Part shown: positions 18,370 to 20,964 of the stretch, in pieces
Layout: each line of letters opens with the position of its first letter
Numbering within the stretch: the stretch's first letter is position 1
IMG/VR virus record: IMGVR_UViG_3300015371_000221
Coordinates: 1 to 20,964 of that record
Length of the DNA stretch: 20,964 bases
Reading direction: 5' to 3' (one strand)
Origin: a virus
The notes under the pieces: model-generated
The model's input: only the letters and a program-made list of their open reading frames with translations
What the model was told of the DNA's origin: nothing
Databases searched by the model: none
Program-made: the position numbers and the translations under genes

Positions 18370-18399
18370 TTGACAGGGTAAATTTCCCGCGCGTATCCT
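18370..18399 (+). promoter_or_regulatory. Near-consensus promoter with dyad over the -35 box
   Basis: TTGACA (18370-18375, consensus) and TATCCT (18394-18399) are spaced by 18 bp. The predicted start (near 18406) is about 4 nt before ATG 18410, so the message is essentially leaderless. TTACC and GGTAA (18366-18370 and 18377-18381) form a dyad over the -35 box, a possible operator unrelated to the CGTCA sites. This is the strongest promoter seen and would drive the portal operon. Confidence 0.7.
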
Positions 18400-18409
18400 C
18401 GGCCAAAAC

Positions 18410-18718
18410 ATGGCCGAGTGTCCAGGCTGCGCAGCGCTAGATCGGGAAATTATCCTTCTTCGGGAGGAACTCACCACCGTCCGGACTGAGCGGCGGGAGC
18501 TTCTCGACCGGATCCTCGCGCTCGCGAATCCCGCGGTCTACCGGACCATGAATCCACAACTGACCGCGTCGAGTCCTGGGAGCGCGCAGAACGCTCGTCA
18601 CTCGCCGCCCCGCCCCAACTTCCCCGGGTTCACTCCGAACCGGCGGCCTCAGTCTCCGCAGTCCTCGCAGCCGGCGCCGGCTGCGCTCGCCTTGCCGCAG
18701 GCGGACGGTAGCGGGTAG
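18410..18718 (+). CDS. 102-aa coiled-coil protein with Pro-rich tail, before the portal
   Basis: ATG 18410 follows the -10 box by 10 nt. Residues 4-7 are CPGC, and 9-40 form a short coiled-coil-like helix (LDREIILLREELTTVRTERRELLDRIL). From about 50 on the protein is Ser/Pro/Asn/Gln-rich and likely disordered. Its TAG overlaps the portal GTG by one base, so the two are translationally coupled. A structural or assembly helper is plausible from position, but there is no family match. Confidence 0.75.
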   Translation: MAECPGCAALDREIILLREELTTVRTERRELLDRILALANPAVYRTMNPQLTASSPGSAQNARHSPPRPNFPGFTPNRRPQSPQSSQPAPAALALPQADGSG

Positions 18719-20964
18719 TGCCGCCCTCTCGCGTCGTGATCCCGCCGAAGGGCTCGAACGCGGGCGTGCTCCGCGATTTCCTGGACCGGCAGATCAACCG
18801 CGAGTCCGTGTACCGCGCTCGGAACATGGAACGGATGGCGCTGAATCTCTTCTACTACTACGGGCGCCAGTGGATCGAGCCGGACACTCAGGTCGATCCG
18901 CTCCGCGGGTTCACGTTCCGCGACACGTACGCGGGCGGCTACGAAGAGATGCCGCGGCCCATCTCGAACCATTGCGCGCCCGCGGTCGAGAACGAGGTCG
19001 CGCGGCTCGGCAAGCTGGAGCTACGGCCCGACGTCCGGCCGGACAGCAACGATCCGAAGCTGGAGTCCGCGTCACGTACGTCGAAGGACGTTCTTCTCCA
19101 CCGGCTCGACGAGGAGCGGTGGCCGGAGATCCGCGACCTGGGCACGCTCGTGTTCGTCGTGTGCGGGACGCTCACGTACCGCTCGTGGTGGGACCAGAAC
19201 ATCTACAACCTGAGCATGGTGGTCGCGCCGGAGGCGGTCCAATGCTCGAATCCCGAATGCGACTTCCGCCTGTCCTCGCCGACGATCGACCGCGAGACGC
19301 TTGGCGCGATCGACTCCGAGACGAAGGAAGCGCGGACCACGGAGATTCCGGGGACGGAGCCGGGCGAGGATTCCACGTTCCTCGTGAACGAGTGCCTCCA
19401 GTGCCAGGACTCCACGCCGATGATGCCGGCGACGCTGACGCTGGAGGACGCGCAGAAGAGTCCGGACACCTTCGGCCGGCCGCTCCACAGCTTCACGCCG
19501 CGTGGCGACACCGCGCAGGATCTCGTCGTCCCCTTCGACTACTACCCGCCCAACGGTGGCCTGGGTGTGGACCCGCATACGTGCCGGGCCCACTACCAGG
19601 AAACGCCGCGGGACATGGACTGGATTGATGCGCGGTTCGAGAACGGCCAGCAGGTACAGCCGGAGAACCCGCAGGAGATCATGCGGTGGCATCCCGTCAT
19701 GGGGGAGTGGGGTTACCTCGGCTGGTACAACGTAGACGCTGACCGCGGCATCTTCGACAATCACGCGCTCGTTCGGGAGGCTCATCTACAGCCGACCCTG
19801 GATCATCCGCGCGGCCGTTCGATCATCATGGCCGGCGACGTTGTCCTCCTGGATGACGACTTGATGATCCCGTTCGAAGACAGCTCGGGGAAGACGCGCT
19901 ACGTGGAGCGCGTCCGCTACGACTCCGCCCGCTACAAGACGCGCGTCGGCGAGTTTTGGGGCCTGGGCATCATGGACGACATCGTGAGTCCTCAGAACCG
20001 CGTCAACGGAATCGACGCGCAGATCATCGAGGCGCGCGAGCGCATGGGGAGTCCGAACCTTCTCGTAACTGAGGGGATGGAACTCCGCGGGCCGGAGTGG
20101 TTCAACGACTACGGCGCCGGCAAGATGATGACGTACGCGCTCGATGCCGGGAATCCTCAGGCGAAGCCGGAAGTCTTCGGCTCCATGCTCATGCCGGAAG
20201 GGGTGTACCAGGAGCGGCAGAACTGCATCGAGGATCTCCGGATCATCGCCGGCAACGTGGACGTCCAGCTTGGCAACGCCCCGAAGAACATCTCCACCAC
20301 GAGCGGCATCCAGCTTTTGAACGAGCAGGCGAACGAGCGCCGCGGGCCGCGGGCGCGTGCGCTCACGGGCCTGTACGAGCGCCAGTGGAGCCACAAGCTC
20401 GAACTCATTTGGGCCCTTCGCCGCGAGCCGGCGTACTACGAGGTCGAGGGCAAGAACGGGAAATGGGAGACGCGGCAGTTCCTCGGCACGGACCTTCTCG
20501 GCCAGACGCGCGTGAAGATCCAGGCGGAGGGGACCTACGATTCGAAGTTCTACCAGCGCGAGGCGGCGCGCGAGGCGCAGGCGGACCAGCTATACACGGT
20601 GGACAGTCCGCTCGCCCGCTACCGTCTCCTGAAGCTCCGCGGTCTGCCCACGGACGTGAACGAGGAGCAGAACCTTCAGATCACGCGCGCGGACCAGGAG
20701 TGGGTGGACTTCCGGGACAAGGGCATCGTGCCCGTCATCGACACCACGCTGGACGATCACTCCATCCGCTTCCAGGCGCTCGGCAAGTATCTCCTGACGG
20801 ATGACGGGATCGACATGCGCGATGCCGTGGGGTTCCCGGCGATCCTGCGCGTCATCGTTGGATGGCAGGAGGAGCTAGCAAAACTCGAGTCCGTGGACGC
20901 GATGATGACCGGCTCGCAGATGGAAATGCTTCTCCCGCAGCAGCAGGCAGAGGTCCAGCAGAAG
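18718..20964 (+). CDS. Portal protein, P22-like, C-terminus cut by window edge
   Basis: GTG 18718 (TAGTG overlap) opens a frame that stays open to the right edge, 749 codons. The layout fits the long P22-type portals (about 700 residues): helical N-terminus (NRESVYRARNMERMALNLFYY), RPISNHCAPAVENEVARL, and DYYPPNGGLG. A core segment follows with GEFWGLGIMDDIVSPQNRVNGIDAQ, GSPNLLV and SGIQLLNEQANERRGPRAR. A charged helical C-terminal region comes last. Portals form the dodecameric ring through which TerL pumps DNA. An unusual feature is C176, C181, C226 and C229, a zinc-knuckle-like insertion. Position after TerL supports the call. Confidence 0.93.
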   Translation, partial: MPPSRVVIPPKGSNAGVLRDFLDRQINRESVYRARNMERMALNLFYYYGRQWIEPDTQVDPLRGFTFRDTYAGGYEEMPRPISNHCAPAVENEVARLGKLELRPDVRPDSNDPKLESASRTSKDVLLHRLDEERWPEIRDLGTLVFVVCGTLTYRSWWDQNIYNLSMVVAPEAVQCSNPECDFRLSSPTIDRETLGAIDSETKEARTTEIPGTEPGEDSTFLVNECLQCQDSTPMMPATLTLEDAQKSPDTFGRPLHSFTPRGDTAQDLVVPFDYYPPNGGLGVDPHTCRAHYQETPRDMDWIDARFENGQQVQPENPQEIMRWHPVMGEWGYLGWYNVDADRGIFDNHALVREAHLQPTLDHPRGRSIIMAGDVVLLDDDLMIPFEDSSGKTRYVERVRYDSARYKTRVGEFWGLGIMDDIVSPQNRVNGIDAQIIEARERMGSPNLLVTEGMELRGPEWFNDYGAGKMMTYALDAGNPQAKPEVFGSMLMPEGVYQERQNCIEDLRIIAGNVDVQLGNAPKNISTTSGIQLLNEQANERRGPRARALTGLYERQWSHKLELIWALRREPAYYEVEGKNGKWETRQFLGTDLLGQTRVKIQAEGTYDSKFYQREAAREAQADQLYTVDSPLARYRLLKLRGLPTDVNEEQNLQITRADQEWVDFRDKGIVPVIDTTLDDHSIRFQALGKYLLTDDGIDMRDAVGFPAILRVIVGWQEELAKLESVDAMMTGSQMEMLLPQQQAEVQQK

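Noticed and set aside
18870-20804. Long plus- and minus-strand frames within 18870-20804
   Set aside because: They are shadows of the portal gene, which has a continuous frame and recognisable portal segments.
1-20964. CRISPR array, integrase with attachment site, rRNA, insertion sequence
   Set aside because: I looked for repeat-spacer patterns, recombinase motifs, rRNA-like segments and transposase genes and found none.

Overview
The window is high-GC DNA that reads as part of an unidentified tailed bacteriophage (Caudoviricetes) or a close relative of one. The evidence is a complete terminase large subunit (13785-15455, +), a P22-like portal protein running off the right edge (18718 onward, +), a probable terminase small subunit (6042-6671, +), and many very short overlapping genes joined by ATGA, GTGA or TGATG junctions. 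I see no integrase, tRNA, rRNA, insertion sequence or CRISPR array. The host cannot be named. Start codons lying 2-10 nt downstream of -10-like boxes suggest that some messages are leaderless, which is common in Actinobacteria, Deinococcota and some other high-GC groups.

Layout. (1) 1-5856, minus strand: one leftward operon of sixteen genes, transcribed from a divergent promoter region at 5890-5985. It encodes a DUF3560 protein (cut by the left edge), a SpoVG-like protein, a SprT-like zinc metalloprotease and many small, often cysteine-rich proteins of unknown function. Non-overlapping junctions carry GC-rich hairpins and a recurrent leader of the form GGAGA..GCA. (2) 6042-6671, plus: the TerS-like gene, followed by a repeat- and hairpin-rich spacer. 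(3) 6996-13070: an accessory block of short divergent and convergent gene groups, including a C2H2 zinc-finger protein, a HigA-like N-terminal region joined to zinc clusters, and an MPPED-like metallophosphoesterase. (4) 13085-13640: a non-coding stretch dense in inverted repeats. (5) 13645-20964, mostly plus: zinc-ribbon protein, TerL, small proteins, a conserved phage hypothetical, a second metallophosphoesterase, a SLOG-type 'molybdenum carrier' protein, a coiled-coil protein and the portal.

The most notable pattern is an 11-bp palindrome, CGTCA-C-TGACG. It occurs six times (four exact, two with one mismatch), always between genes from 7.1 to 16.1 kb, and always with C at the central position on the + strand. 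The sites lie beside start codons, ribosome-binding sites or promoter-like boxes, often between divergent genes. They look like the operators of one dispersed regulon, comparable in layout but not in sequence to mycobacteriophage stoperators. The regulator is not evident; the C2H2 protein that follows the first site is one candidate.

Other points of interest are the many small zinc-ribbon proteins, a zinc-knuckle-like insertion in the portal, a probable one-base frame conflict at 16731-16740, and overlapping phosphoesterase and SLOG genes that might act on nucleotides. Function calls rest on motif recognition by eye; no database search was possible.
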